Positions 50,737 to 60,053 of a stretch of DNA of 64,000 bases are shown here, in pieces. The stretch covers positions 28,092 to 92,091 of the forward strand of contig NZ_LGHM01000006.1 in NCBI RefSeq assembly GCF_001908185.1, given 5' to 3'. Made by a program: the position numbers and the translations under genes. The stretch comes from Bradyrhizobium sp. AS23.2. GTDB lineage: Bacteria > Pseudomonadota > Alphaproteobacteria > Rhizobiales > Xanthobacteraceae. The notes below the pieces were generated by a model. It searched no databases. It was not told the origin of the DNA and was given only the letters and a program-made list of their open reading frames with translations. Position 1 is the first letter of the stretch, and each line of letters begins with the position of its first letter.

Positions 50737-51936
50737 ATGACATCGCGCCCTTCCTCATCCCGTCTCTGGCCCCTGTACGCAGTCAACTTCTTCATGGCCG
50801 ACATGCAGTCGGGCATCGGGCCATTCGTTGGCGTGTTCCTCCAGGAGCGCGGCTGGGCCAGCGGATTGATCGGGACCGCCATGACCATCGGCAATATCGC
50901 AGGCATGCTGGTCACGACGCCGATCGGCGGCTTCATCGACGCCAGTCGCAACAAGCGGCTGTGGGTCGTCATCCCCGGCATCTGCGTGGTCGCGGCATCC
51001 ACGATCATCCTGATCTCGCAAAACTTCTGGGCGGTGACGTTCTCGCAAGTCGCGCAATCGCTGGCGAGCGCGGCGATCGTGCCGGCGGTAACCGGCATCA
51101 CGCTCGGCATCGCCAAGCAGAAGGGTTTTAACGCGCTGAACGGGCGCAACCAGGCCTTCAACCACGCCGGCAATATGGTCGGCGCGGCACTGTCGGGTTA
51201 TCTCGGCTACAAGTTCGGCTATGTCGCCGTATTTGTGCTTGCGGCCGCGTTCGGCGCCATCGCGATCGCCTGTGTCTTGATGATTCCCGCGAAGGCAATC
51301 GACGACCGCGCCGCGCGCGGCGGCAGGGAGGACGACAGCAAGGCTCCGCCGGACGGCATGACCGTCCTCCTCAAGCACAAGCCGCTTTTGGTGCTGGCGC
51401 TGGCACTCGCCCTGTTCCATCTCGGCAACGCCGCGATCGTTCCGCTCTACGGACTTGCGGCGGTGGCCGAGGGCCAGGCCAACGGGCCGAGCTTCGTCGC
51501 CACTACCGTGGTGATCGCTCAGGGCGTGATGGTCGCGACCTCCCTGATCGCCATGCACGTCGCCGGCAAGCGCAACTACTGGCCGGTGATCATGGCGTCC
51601 TTCCTGTTCCTGCCCATCCGCGGCGGGCTCGCCTTCTTCGTCACGGGGTGGTGGGGCGTCGTGCCGATGCAGGTGCTCGATGGCATCGGCACCGGACTGC
51701 AGACGGTCGCGGTCCCCGGCATGGTCGCGCGCTCGCTCAACGGCACCGGCCGCATCAATCTTGGCCAGGGCGCTGTCATCACCGTGCAAGGCGTTGGCGC
51801 AAGCCTCAGCCCCGCGCTCGGCGGCTGGATCGCACAATGGATCGGCTACGGCCCGACCTTCTTGCTGCTTGGCGGCTTCGGGCTCGCGTCAATGGCGCTG
51901 TGGCTGGCCTTTGGGGCGCATGTGAAGAAGTATTGA
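50737..51936 (+). CDS. MFS transporter
   Basis: Major facilitator of 399 residues with about 12 helices: LWPLYAVNFFMADMQSGIG starts helix 1, the loop 2-3 region reads GGFIDASRNKRLW, and GRNQAFNHAGNMVGAALSG and a central charged loop (about 190-210) follow. The ATG at 50737 is chosen because it directly precedes helix 1; earlier in-frame codons give no family sequence. Substrate unknown. Confidence 0.88.
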   Translation: MTSRPSSSRLWPLYAVNFFMADMQSGIGPFVGVFLQERGWASGLIGTAMTIGNIAGMLVTTPIGGFIDASRNKRLWVVIPGICVVAASTIILISQNFWAVTFSQVAQSLASAAIVPAVTGITLGIAKQKGFNALNGRNQAFNHAGNMVGAALSGYLGYKFGYVAVFVLAAAFGAIAIACVLMIPAKAIDDRAARGGREDDSKAPPDGMTVLLKHKPLLVLALALALFHLGNAAIVPLYGLAAVAEGQANGPSFVATTVVIAQGVMVATSLIAMHVAGKRNYWPVIMASFLFLPIRGGLAFFVTGWWGVVPMQVLDGIGTGLQTVAVPGMVARSLNGTGRINLGQGAVITVQGVGASLSPALGGWIAQWIGYGPTFLLLGGFGLASMALWLAFGAHVKKY

Positions 51937-51957
51937 GGTCGCCACCCACGCCAACGC

Positions 51958-52043
51958 CGTTATTGCGAGGAGCGAAGCGACGAAGCAATCCAGGCTGCCC
52001 GCGCGGAGAGATTCTGGATTGCTTCGCTGCGCTCGCAATGACG
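51958..52043. repeat. Palindromic intergenic repeat, CATTGCGAG family (copy 3)
   Basis: Nearly identical to the copy at 25916, with ATTGCGAGGAGCGAAGCGAC on the left and CTGCGCTCGCAATGACG on the right. Located between the convergent MFS and MDR genes, where it may terminate both. Confidence 0.88.
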
Positions 52044-52087
52044 ATTGTGGGACGAGTGGTGCGTACCAACTACCCCCGAGCACCTCT

Positions 52088-53095
52088 CTACGGAAACTCC
52101 ACCACGATCTTGCCGAAGTGTCCGCCTTGCTGCATCAGCCGCAGCGCATCTGGCACGGCGTCGAAGGCGAACACGCGGTCGATCACCGGCTTCATCCCGT
52201 TGCGGCCGATCGCGGCGGCCATGCCCTCGAACATCCGTCGGCTACCGACGGACAGGCCGATGACGTGCAAATTCTTGGAAAACAGGCTCGGAATCGCGAT
52301 CTGCTGCGAGAAGCCCGTGAGCACGCCGATCACCAGAATCGTGCCGCCGACGCGCGCCGCCTCCAGCGATTGCGCGAACGTATCCTTGCCGCCGACCTCG
52401 ACGACGTGATCGACGCCCCCGCCGGTCCAATCCGCTGCGGCCTTGCCCCATTCCGGCACCGCGCGGTAATTGATGGTGTGATCGGCGCCGAGCGCCCTGG
52501 CGCGTTCGAGCTTCTCGTCGCTCGACGACGTCACGATCACGCTCGCGCCGGCGAGCTTGGCGAATTGCAGCGCGAAGATCGACACGCCGCCGGTGCCCTG
52601 CACCAACACGGTGTCGCCGGGCTGAACCCTGGCCTCCTCGAACAGCGCGCGCCACGCGGTGAGTCCGGCGCAAGGCAGCGTCGCCGCCTCCTGGAAGGAC
52701 AGATGCGATGGGATGCGGCTGACGCCCTCTGCATCGAGCAGCATCACTTCCTGCAACACGCCCGGCCGCGTGCCGCCAAGCGCGTAGCGGCGGCTGGTCG
52801 CCGACACCTTCCCGTCGATCCAGGACTGGAAGAACATCGGACAGACGCGATCGCCGACCGCGACGCGGGTAACGCCGTCGCCGACGGCGATCACCTCGCC
52901 CGCCCCGTCCGAGAACGGGATCAGCGGCAGTCTGGAGACGCCACCCTTGCCCTGCACTGTGAGCAGATCGCGATAGTTCAGCGAAGCCGCCCGCATTCGC
53001 ACCGTGACCTGACCCGGGCCAGGCGCGGGCTCCGGCAGATCGGCCAGCTCCATCCCCTCGATCGACCAGTCTCGCGCGACCTGCCAGGCCTTCAT
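52088..53095 (-). CDS. Medium-chain dehydrogenase/reductase (quinone oxidoreductase-like)
   Basis: NAD(P)-dependent MDR protein of 335 residues. GVSIFALQFAKLAGA forms the cofactor turn, after LPCAGLTAWRALFEEARVQ. The GHE zinc motif of alcohol dehydrogenases is replaced by FSDGAGEV, so it is probably zinc-free like quinone oxidoreductases and crotonyl-CoA-type reductases. The ATG at 53095 follows GGAGCGAGAGGCC and lies 16 bp after the acyl-CoA synthetase stop; the two are likely one operon. Confidence 0.9.
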   Translation of the reverse strand: MKAWQVARDWSIEGMELADLPEPAPGPGQVTVRMRAASLNYRDLLTVQGKGGVSRLPLIPFSDGAGEVIAVGDGVTRVAVGDRVCPMFFQSWIDGKVSATSRRYALGGTRPGVLQEVMLLDAEGVSRIPSHLSFQEAATLPCAGLTAWRALFEEARVQPGDTVLVQGTGGVSIFALQFAKLAGASVIVTSSSDEKLERARALGADHTINYRAVPEWGKAAADWTGGGVDHVVEVGGKDTFAQSLEAARVGGTILVIGVLTGFSQQIAIPSLFSKNLHVIGLSVGSRRMFEGMAAAIGRNGMKPVIDRVFAFDAVPDALRLMQQGGHFGKIVVEFP

Positions 53096-53111
53096 GGCCT
53101 CTCGCTCCGTC

Positions 53112-54725
53112 TTAGGTGCCAAAGTTCTTCTGGATCGCCTTGTCGAGCGTCTCGCCGCCGACGAAACGCTGGCGCAGCTCGCGCTTGAGCAGCTTGCCGC
53201 TCGGGTTCTTCGGCAGGCTGTCGACGAAGATCACGCGCTTGGGCACCTTGAAATGCGCCATCTGCCCGGCGCAATGCTTGACGACGGTCTCCTCATCCAG
53301 CTTCTCGCCGGTCTTGACCACGACGATCGCGGTGACCGCCTCGATCCAGCGAGGATCGGGCAGGCCGACGACGGCGACCTCAGAGACTGCGGGGATGCGA
53401 TAGACCATCTCCTCGACCTCACGGCTTGCGACATTCTCGCCGCCGGTCTTGATCATGTCCTTGACGCGATCGACCACGGTGATGTGGCCCTCGGAATCGA
53501 CAGTGGCGAGATCGCCGGAGTGAAACCACCCGCCGGAGAATGCCGCCGCGGTCTTCTCGGGATCATTGTAGTAGCCGGAGAGCAGATGCGGCGAGCGGTG
53601 CACGATCTCGCCGACCTCACCGACCTTGACGTCCTCCATCGAGGTGTTGACCACGCGTGTCTCGACATTGAGCACAGGCTTGCCGGCCGAGCCGGCCTTG
53701 CGGAGCTGGTCCTCGGGCCGCAGCACGGTCGCGAGCGGCGCGATCTCGGTCTGGCCGTAGAAATTCCAGAACCTGACGTTGGGCAGGCGACGCTGCAACT
53801 CGAGCAATACCTCCACCGGCATGATCGAGGCGCCGTAATAGCCCTTCTGCAAGGTGGACAGGTCGGTCTTGTCGAAATGCGGCGAGCGCAGCATCGCGAT
53901 CCAGATCGTCGGCGGCGCAAAGAATGACGTGATCTTGTGCGCCTGGATCAGGGCCAGGATGTTGTCGGCCGTCGGCTTGCCCGTGATGACACCGGAGGCG
54001 CCGAGATAGATTTGCGGCCCCAGGAATACGTCGAGCTGGGCGCAGTGATAGAGCGGCAGCGCGTGCAGGAACTTGTCATCCACGCTCATGCCGCCGTCGA
54101 TGATGCAGCTGACATACTGCCACATCACCGCTTCATGGGTCAGCATCGCGCCCTTGGGCAGGGACTCCGTGCCGCTGGTGTAGACGATCTGCGCGAGATC
54201 GCGGCTGTCGACGGACGTCTCCAGGAACGAGCCGTCGGCATGCAGGAGATCGTCGAAAGTGGTGAGGCCCGCAGGCGCCGACGCCGGATCCTCGCCCGGC
54301 AGCCAGATCATCTTCTCGACCGCGCAATCCTTGGCGCTAGCCGCGCGCGCGGGTTCGACGAAATCCGGTCCGGTCGCGAGCACCTTTGCACCGGAGCTAT
54401 TCAGGATGAAATTGATCTCGTCCGGATTGAGCATGAAGTTGATCGGTACCAGCACCGCGCCGATCCGGGCCACCGCGAAGCGCAGCGCGGCGAAGGCGTG
54501 CGAATTGCGCGAGAGCACGGCCAGACGATCGCCCTTCTTCACGCCGAGGCCGAGCAGGCCGCGGCCGAGCCGGTTGCAGATCGCGTCCATCTCGGCAAAG
54601 GTCCAGCTCACATTGCCGCAGCTCACCGCAAGCTTGTTCGGCTCGCGGCCTGCCGAGCGGCGCAGAAGATCGCCGATGGAATGCTCGCGCGCTTTCGAGA
54701 TGGTGGCTGCGATGTCGCCGGTCAT
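53112..54725 (-). CDS. Acyl-CoA synthetase (ANL superfamily)
   Basis: AMP-forming CoA ligase of 537 residues. Phosphate loop IVYTSGTESLPKGAM near residue 184, FYGQTE adenine-contact motif, GGWFHSGDLATVDSEGH hinge and a C-terminal lysine in KNPSGKLLKRELR. The pattern fits medium- or long-chain fatty-acyl and related CoA ligases. It is transcribed with the MDR gene; the FCD/GntR gene lies 54 bp upstream on the same strand. Confidence 0.92.
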   Translation of the reverse strand: MTGDIAATISKAREHSIGDLLRRSAGREPNKLAVSCGNVSWTFAEMDAICNRLGRGLLGLGVKKGDRLAVLSRNSHAFAALRFAVARIGAVLVPINFMLNPDEINFILNSSGAKVLATGPDFVEPARAASAKDCAVEKMIWLPGEDPASAPAGLTTFDDLLHADGSFLETSVDSRDLAQIVYTSGTESLPKGAMLTHEAVMWQYVSCIIDGGMSVDDKFLHALPLYHCAQLDVFLGPQIYLGASGVITGKPTADNILALIQAHKITSFFAPPTIWIAMLRSPHFDKTDLSTLQKGYYGASIMPVEVLLELQRRLPNVRFWNFYGQTEIAPLATVLRPEDQLRKAGSAGKPVLNVETRVVNTSMEDVKVGEVGEIVHRSPHLLSGYYNDPEKTAAAFSGGWFHSGDLATVDSEGHITVVDRVKDMIKTGGENVASREVEEMVYRIPAVSEVAVVGLPDPRWIEAVTAIVVVKTGEKLDEETVVKHCAGQMAHFKVPKRVIFVDSLPKNPSGKLLKRELRQRFVGGETLDKAIQKNFGT

Positions 54726-54779
54726 GTGTACCTCCGTGTGATGTCTTTATTTGCTAGGTTTATTGTTTGAAATCTTGCG

Positions 54780-55559
54780 TTATCTGCGCCGGGCCGCCTG
54801 AGCATGCTCCATGTACATGTGCTCGACGGACCGATCGAGCGAGGCGATCTTCTCAAAACCGCGCCGCCAGTCCTGCAAATGCCGGCGCGTCCACAGCACA
54901 CCTGCCTCGCGGTCGCGGCGGCGGATCGCGTCGATGAGATGGCGATGCGCGGCAACGAGGCGCGGGCCGCCTTCGGCCACGCCGGTCACGATCATCTCGG
55001 TGGTCGGATAGAACAGCTGCGCCGCCGGCTCGCGCGCCAGCTGCAGCACGCGATTCTGCGAGGCCTTGGCGACCAGCACGTGGAACTCAGCATCGCATTC
55101 GGCAAGCATCGCGGGATCGCCGACCACGGCCTCGCTGCGCGCGAGATTATCGGTGAGCTCGGCGAGATTCTCCTCCGAGGCCTGCTCAACCGCGCCTTCG
55201 ATGCTCGCGACCTCCAGGGTCATCGAGGCCTCGTAGAGCTCGCGAAAGGTGACCTCGTGCAGCACCAGCGCGCGGCTGAGGCGGCTCGTCAGCTTGCTGT
55301 AGCGCGGCAGGCAGGCGTGCAGGCGGCGCGAGGAATCGCGGCTGATCAGCCCGCCCTCCTCCAGCACACGAATGCCCTCGCGGATGGTCGAGCGGTTGAC
55401 ACCGAACTGGCGCACGAGGTCGTGCTCGGTGCCGATGGGATCGCCCGGCTTGATGCGGCCGTTGACGATCTCGCGCTCGATGGCGTCGGCGACCTTCTGA
55501 TAGGCCGGCGCGACATCGATCGGACGGAAGAGCGGTGAGATCGGCAAGATAGCACCCAA
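54780..55559 (-). CDS. FCD-domain GntR-family regulator
   Basis: FadR-subfamily regulator of 259 residues: winged helix near residues 20-85 with GTEHDLVRQFGVNRSTIREGIRVLEEGG, then an alpha-helical FCD effector domain. The start is a TTG at 55559 or an in-frame TTG a few codons later. It is divergent from the ABC receptor at 55714, with two TTGTCGGACAA sites between them. It probably governs the receptor and the downstream acyl-CoA synthetase and MDR genes. Confidence 0.92.
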   Translation of the reverse strand: MGAILPISPLFRPIDVAPAYQKVADAIEREIVNGRIKPGDPIGTEHDLVRQFGVNRSTIREGIRVLEEGGLISRDSSRRLHACLPRYSKLTSRLSRALVLHEVTFRELYEASMTLEVASIEGAVEQASEENLAELTDNLARSEAVVGDPAMLAECDAEFHVLVAKASQNRVLQLAREPAAQLFYPTTEMIVTGVAEGGPRLVAAHRHLIDAIRRRDREAGVLWTRRHLQDWRRGFEKIASLDRSVEHMYMEHAQAARRR

Positions 55560-55565
55560 TGGCGA

Positions 55566-55576
55566 TTGTCGGACAA
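55566..55576. promoter_or_regulatory. FCD/GntR operator, copy 1
   Basis: TTGTCGGACAA, a 5-1-5 palindrome fitting the TNGT-N3-ACNA consensus of FadR-subfamily regulators. It is seven bases upstream of the regulator's start codon. Confidence 0.75.
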
Positions 55577-55662
55577 ACCATAGGGCCGGCCCAAAGGCGC
55601 GTCAAACTGCACCAGGTATGGCGCAGTTACAGCAAATTGACTCCGGCGGAACCTGGCTCTAA

Positions 55663-55677
55663 CTTTGTCGGACAAAG
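55663..55677. promoter_or_regulatory. FCD/GntR operator, copy 2
   Basis: CTTTGTCGGACAAAG, a perfect 7-1-7 palindrome sharing the TTGTCGGACAA core with copy 1 at 99 bp distance. It lies 36 bp before the ABC receptor's ATG. Confidence 0.78.
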
Positions 55678-55713
55678 GGACAGCATAGTCCCGCACAAGA
55701 GGAAACGTTACCC

Positions 55714-56919
55714 ATGAGACCAATCGCAGCACTCGTGTCTGCGGCCAGCTTGCTGTCGGCTGCCCTGATCAACCCCGCCTCCGCCCAGCAGGCGCCGCTC
55801 AAGATCGGCGTGCTCTCCGACTTCTCCTCCGTCTATTCCGACATCGGCGGCCAGGGGAATGTCGAGGCCACCAAGATGGCGATCGAGGATTTTGGCGGGC
55901 AGATGTTCGGCAAGCCGATCGACATGGTCGCGGCCGACGTGCTCAACAAGCCCGACATCGCCTCGACCATCGCCCGCAAATGGTGGGAGACCGAAGGCGT
56001 CGACATGATCATCGACCTGCCGACCTCGGCTACCGCGCTCGCGGTGATGGAGCTGTCGAAGCAGTACGAGAAGATCATGATCGTGACGGATGCGGCAAGC
56101 TCCGACATCACCGGAAAGTCCTGCTCGCCCTACACCGCACACTGGACCTACGACACCTATTCCAACGCCCACACAGTCGGCAGCGCCATCGTCAAGAACG
56201 GCGGCGACACCTGGTTCTTCCTCACCGCCGACTACGTGTTCGGCCATTCGATCGAGCGCGACACCGGCGACGTCGTGAAGGCGGCGGGCGGCAAGGTTCT
56301 CGGCAGCGTCAAGCACCCGCTCAACACGGCGGACTTCTCGTCCTTCCTGCTGCAGGCCCAGGCCTCCAAGGCCAAGATCATCGGGCTTGCCAACGGTGGC
56401 GGCGACACCATCAACGCGATCAAGCAGGCCGGCGAGTTCGGCATCGTTGCCGGCGGCCAGAACCTCGCTGCGATCGTGATGTTCATCTCCGACGTGCACA
56501 GCCTGGGCCTCAAGCTGGCGCAGGGCCTGATCGTTACCGAGGCCTATTACTGGGACCTCAACGACAAGACCCGTGCCTTCGGCAAGCGCTTCATGGAACG
56601 CGTCAAGCGCATGCCGACGATGAACCAGGCCGCGACCTACAGCGCCACGCTGCATTACCTGAAGGCCGTGCAGGCCGCCGGCACCAAGGACACCAAGACG
56701 GTGATGGCGAAGATGCGCGAGCTGCCGGTGAAGGATGCCTTCACCGACAACGGCGTGCTGCGCGAGGACGGCCGCATGGTGCACAGCATGTTCCTGTTCC
56801 AGGTGAAGAAGCCCGAAGAATCCAAGGCCCCGTGGGACTATTACAAGCTGCTCGCCGAGGTCCCCGGCGACCAGGCCTTCCGTCCGCTGAAGGACGGCGG
56901 CTGCCCGCTGGTGAAGTAA
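55714..56919 (+). CDS. ABC transporter substrate-binding protein
   Basis: Periplasmic type I binding protein of 401 residues of the LivK superfamily, not closely similar to the array at 0.1-5.7 kb. The signal peptide of about 24 residues ends in ASA, then QQAPLKIGVLSDFSSVYSDIGG. Cysteines in KSCSPYTAHW and GGCPLVK could pair. It is divergent from the FCD/GntR regulator with two operator sites. Together with the acyl-CoA synthetase and MDR genes it suggests uptake and CoA activation of an organic acid. Confidence 0.92.
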   Translation: MRPIAALVSAASLLSAALINPASAQQAPLKIGVLSDFSSVYSDIGGQGNVEATKMAIEDFGGQMFGKPIDMVAADVLNKPDIASTIARKWWETEGVDMIIDLPTSATALAVMELSKQYEKIMIVTDAASSDITGKSCSPYTAHWTYDTYSNAHTVGSAIVKNGGDTWFFLTADYVFGHSIERDTGDVVKAAGGKVLGSVKHPLNTADFSSFLLQAQASKAKIIGLANGGGDTINAIKQAGEFGIVAGGQNLAAIVMFISDVHSLGLKLAQGLIVTEAYYWDLNDKTRAFGKRFMERVKRMPTMNQAATYSATLHYLKAVQAAGTKDTKTVMAKMRELPVKDAFTDNGVLREDGRMVHSMFLFQVKKPEESKAPWDYYKLLAEVPGDQAFRPLKDGGCPLVK

Positions 56920-56932
56920 CGCTCCGCGACGA

Positions 56933-56965
56933 CGGACCTGCATCGCCTCGCGCGTTGCAGGTCCG
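56933..56965. terminator. Hairpin between convergent genes
   Basis: CGGACCTGCA and TGCAGGTCCG arms with a 13-base loop, 14 bp after the ABC receptor stop. No long T-run. Confidence 0.65.
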
Positions 56966-56973
56966 GCCCTCCA

Positions 56974-57612
56974 CTAGAGCCTGCGCGCGAACTCGGCGAT
57001 GTCGCGATTGAGCCGGTCCTTGTGCGTGACATAGAGACCGTGCGGGGCGCCCTCGTAAATCAAGAGCCCGGCGCCCTTCACGAGATCGCTCGCCGGCCTT
57101 GAGGTCATCTCCAGCGGGATCGAGGCGTCCCGGTCGCCGTGAATGAAGAGCATCGGAACATCGATGACCGCCAGTTCAGTCCGAAAATCCGTGACGCCCT
57201 GGATCTCGGCCAGCGCGGGCATGGCCTGGTATGATGCCGCATTCATCATGGCGAGCGTCGCATCGATGATGCAGCGCGATCCCTGGCCGGCAAAGTAAGG
57301 CGCGGCGTTGCGCTCGGCCCAGCCGGAGAAATCCGCGGTGAGCTGCGCCCGGCTCGCTTGCATCATCGCGGCAGGAATGCCGCCAGGGTTGTCCGGTGTC
57401 TTGAGCAGATACGGAATGGCTGCCGCGCCCAGCATGATGACGCCCGCGATGCGGTCGCGGCCATGGCGTGTCAGGTACCGCACGATCTCGCCGCTTGCGA
57501 AGGAGTGCGCGACGATTGTGACATCGCTCAGCGCGAGCGAGGCCATGACGACAGCGAGATCGTCGCCTTCAGGACTGCGCGCCAGCATGCGGAAGGAGGC
57601 ATCGCGCCTCAA
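56974..57612 (-). pseudogene. 5'-truncated alpha/beta hydrolase
   Basis: The 212-residue frame corresponds to the second part of a chloroperoxidase-like alpha/beta hydrolase: nucleophile region VTIVAHSFASGEIVRYLTRHG, acid in HGDRDASIPLEMTSR and His in EGAPHGLYVTHKDRLNRD. Roughly the first 60 residues, including the oxyanion strand, are missing, and only about 40 bp separate it from the next gene. The elbow is AHSFAS instead of GHSMGG. It is probably a decayed gene. Confidence 0.7.
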
Positions 57613-57653
57613 TTACGCCGGAGGCAACGAAAACATGGGCCCGGTCGGGCCGT

Positions 57654-58142
57654 TCAGAGCTTGTGCCCCTTCTGGCGCAGCGCATCGATGAGGCGCAGCT
57701 TCAATTCGTCGGCGGCCTTCTGGCTGACGTCCTGGCCGATCTGCGCGCTCGCTTGCGCCAGCGCATCCGACTTCTCCAGAAACTTCTGACCGGCCGGCTG
57801 GGAATAGAACGTCTCGATCTGGCGCAGCTCGTCGAGCGTGAAGCTCGTGGCATAGAGGGCGGCGATCTTGTCCATCATCGACGCCAGGAACGGGGCGTAG
57901 ATCTCGGAGCCGGGCGCCGTCAACGCATCGTAGTCGCGTTCGATCTCAGGCCGATCCTGGGCAACGACCGGCCGGAGCTTGAGCATGAGCTGGGGCAACT
58001 GCGCGTGATACTGGTCTGCGATCTTCAAGGTCGTGACGAGCTGGCGCGCCGCGCTCATCGCCTCCGGCGATGGCGCCTGCGCGGAGGCACCGCAGACCAG
58101 GAGCAGCAGGGCGCCGGCGATCGTCAACAAGCGTCTGGACAT
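57654..58142 (-). CDS. DUF2059 secreted protein
   Basis: Exported protein of 162 residues with a signal peptide of about 22 residues ending in ASA and a helical DUF2059 domain (DELRQIETFYSQPAGQKFLEKS is the family hallmark). The ATG at 58142 follows GAGGGGTCG. It lies 32 bp after opgC on the same strand. Function of the family is unknown. Confidence 0.9.
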   Translation of the reverse strand: MSRRLLTIAGALLLLVCGASAQAPSPEAMSAARQLVTTLKIADQYHAQLPQLMLKLRPVVAQDRPEIERDYDALTAPGSEIYAPFLASMMDKIAALYATSFTLDELRQIETFYSQPAGQKFLEKSDALAQASAQIGQDVSQKAADELKLRLIDALRQKGHKL

Positions 58143-58174
58143 CGACCCCTCCACGAGATGCAGGCTGGCCATGC

Positions 58175-59392
58175 TCAATGACCCGCGGGCGCCGCGGCCG
58201 AGGTCGCGGCCGGCGCGATTTGCAGTGCGGTGCCGGGCTCCTCGACCTCCGTGACCTTCACGAACAGGTTCGGCACCCGGTCGGCACGATCGAGCAGCCA
58301 GGCCGCGCCGATCATGATGACGATGCCGGTGAAGGAAACGGCGAGCTGCTCCCAGACGCCCTTGGTGTACTGGGTCAGGATCCAGTGCGCCGAGAACGAC
58401 AGGAACACCCCGAGGCAGAAGATCGGCAACGAATGCTGGCCGCAGAGGATCACGGGACGCAGCCAGGTCGCGTGCAGCGCCCTCCATCTGCGCGGGACGA
58501 AATGGGTCACCCAGACCGCCAGCGCTAGGAAATGCGTGAAGCGCAGCATGTCGAGGTCGGTCTTGTCGATCGGGTAGATCAGCTTGATCATCCATTTCGG
58601 GATCAAGACTTCGAGCGCGTGGATGTGCCAGGTCATCACGATCAGGAAGGCGAAGATGAGCCAGGCCGCGGCCAGCCCCATCGCCGCTTTCGACCATACC
58701 CATTTGGCGACCTTGTCGATCTCGCCGATGCCGCACCAGGCCGCGAACACGAACATCAGCTGCCAGCAGAACGGATTGAAGTACCAGGTCGTGCCGGGCG
58801 GATAGGAAGCGAGGTTCCAGTCGAACCAGCGCGACAGCACATACAGCACCGCGGACGCCACAAGCGTCAGGTTCGGCCGGCGCACCAGGCACCACACCAT
58901 GAAGGGCGAGGCGAACACCAGCATGATGTAGAGCGGCAGCACGTCGAGATTGACCGGCTTGTATTTCAGCAGAATCGCCTGCCCGATCAGCTCATCCGGA
59001 TGCGACAGGAAATTGAACACGTTGAACTCGTGCTCGTACATCGGATTGTCGAATCGGCGCACGGTGCGGGCGATCTGCGCCGTGAACAGCAGGAACAGCA
59101 TGATGTGGGCGACATACATCTCAATCGCGCGCCGCCACAGCCGCTTGACCGCGGCGAGAAACCAGCCGCCGGCGACGATCGGCCCGTAGATCCAGCCGAC
59201 CAGATAACCGGAGATGAAGACGAAGAACTCGGCCGCGTCGCTGAAGCCGTAATTGCGGAGCGTCAGCCAGGCCACGACGTCGTGCGGGATGTGATCGAGG
59301 AAGATCATCCACAGGCCGATGCCGCGGAAGAGATCGAGCCGCAAATCGCGCTCGACCGGAGACAACAGAGCTTGCTGGTCTCGTATGCTCAT
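58175..59392 (-). CDS. opgC: OpgC-type membrane acyltransferase
   Basis: Integral membrane protein of 405 residues with about ten helices, OpgC family. N-terminal RDLRLDLFRGIGLWMIFLDH with the conserved Arg and His, then FVFISGYLVGWIYGP. In relatives it adds succinyl groups to periplasmic glucans. A C-terminal proline/alanine-rich tail is variable. Start at the ATG 59392. Followed by the DUF2059 gene. Confidence 0.92.
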   Translation of the reverse strand: MSIRDQQALLSPVERDLRLDLFRGIGLWMIFLDHIPHDVVAWLTLRNYGFSDAAEFFVFISGYLVGWIYGPIVAGGWFLAAVKRLWRRAIEMYVAHIMLFLLFTAQIARTVRRFDNPMYEHEFNVFNFLSHPDELIGQAILLKYKPVNLDVLPLYIMLVFASPFMVWCLVRRPNLTLVASAVLYVLSRWFDWNLASYPPGTTWYFNPFCWQLMFVFAAWCGIGEIDKVAKWVWSKAAMGLAAAWLIFAFLIVMTWHIHALEVLIPKWMIKLIYPIDKTDLDMLRFTHFLALAVWVTHFVPRRWRALHATWLRPVILCGQHSLPIFCLGVFLSFSAHWILTQYTKGVWEQLAVSFTGIVIMIGAAWLLDRADRVPNLFVKVTEVEEPGTALQIAPAATSAAAPAGH

Positions 59393-60053
59393 GGCCCCGC
59401 CTCTTCCGGTGGGCGTCGCGCCACGGCGGCGCCGAAGAATCGGATGCTAAGAAAACTGGATCAAAAGGTCACCTGGCCCGAAGGCTGGGCATCAACGGTA
59501 GCCGACCTTGAGGCCTGCGCAAGGGAGTTAGTCATCACAACGGGCGGCGCTACCTCTGCGGCCGCCTGGAGGCGGCCCTTCAAAAATGTCGAAAACAACC
59601 CCATGCAAAGTAGAGGCGACCTCCTAAGTCCTTGCTTTGCCTGCAAAACTAAATTGACCCGTCGGGCAAAAAATCTGCACGACGGTACGATCGCACGCCA
59701 ATGAGGGACAAGTGTCGGGTGAGCTCATCGCCTTGGGCGAGCATCCCGGTCAGCATCGCCTCGGCCCTTTGCTGAAGCGGCAACGCGCCGCTCTCGGAGG
59801 CGATCGCGATGCTGGCTCGCAGGATCGAGACCGCACGATCCCTGCTGGAGACCACGCAGCTTTCGGTCGAGCAGATCGCGCGCGAGGTCGGCTATGCCGA
59901 GCCCTCGACGCTGCGCCGGGTGATCTGGCGCGACACCAGGCATTCGCCGCGGCAGCAAGAATCATTGAGATTCACGGCAGAGCCTGATTAGGTTCCAACA
60001 CGTCGTCCGCCGCCAAGGCCCCCCTCGCCTGCGGTCCCGGACGAGGCTGCACC
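59393..60053. other. Gene-poor region with remnants
   Basis: About 660 bp between opgC and the LacI regulator. It contains an AraC-type C-terminal fragment (59776-59991) and, on the minus strand, an in-frame stretch (about 59649-59805) ending HLSLIGVRSYRRADF that may be another fragment. The remainder shows no gene, terminator or repeat that I can support. Confidence 0.5.
59776..59991 (+). pseudogene. AraC-family (GlxA-like) regulator, C-terminal fragment
   Basis: The frame LARRIETARSLLETTQLSVE and following residues QIAREVGYAEPSTLRRV match the second helix-turn-helix of GlxA-type AraC regulators. A TGA lies 36 bp upstream, and the roughly 250 preceding residues of such a regulator are absent. 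It ends in unrelated residues after HSPRQ. A decayed remnant. Confidence 0.65.

Noticed and set aside
59649..59855. Minus-strand frame ending in SLIGVRSYRRADF
   Set aside because: It reads like a real protein end but its upper part is only the complement of the AraC fragment; I cannot assign a family, so it is noted under the gene-poor region only.
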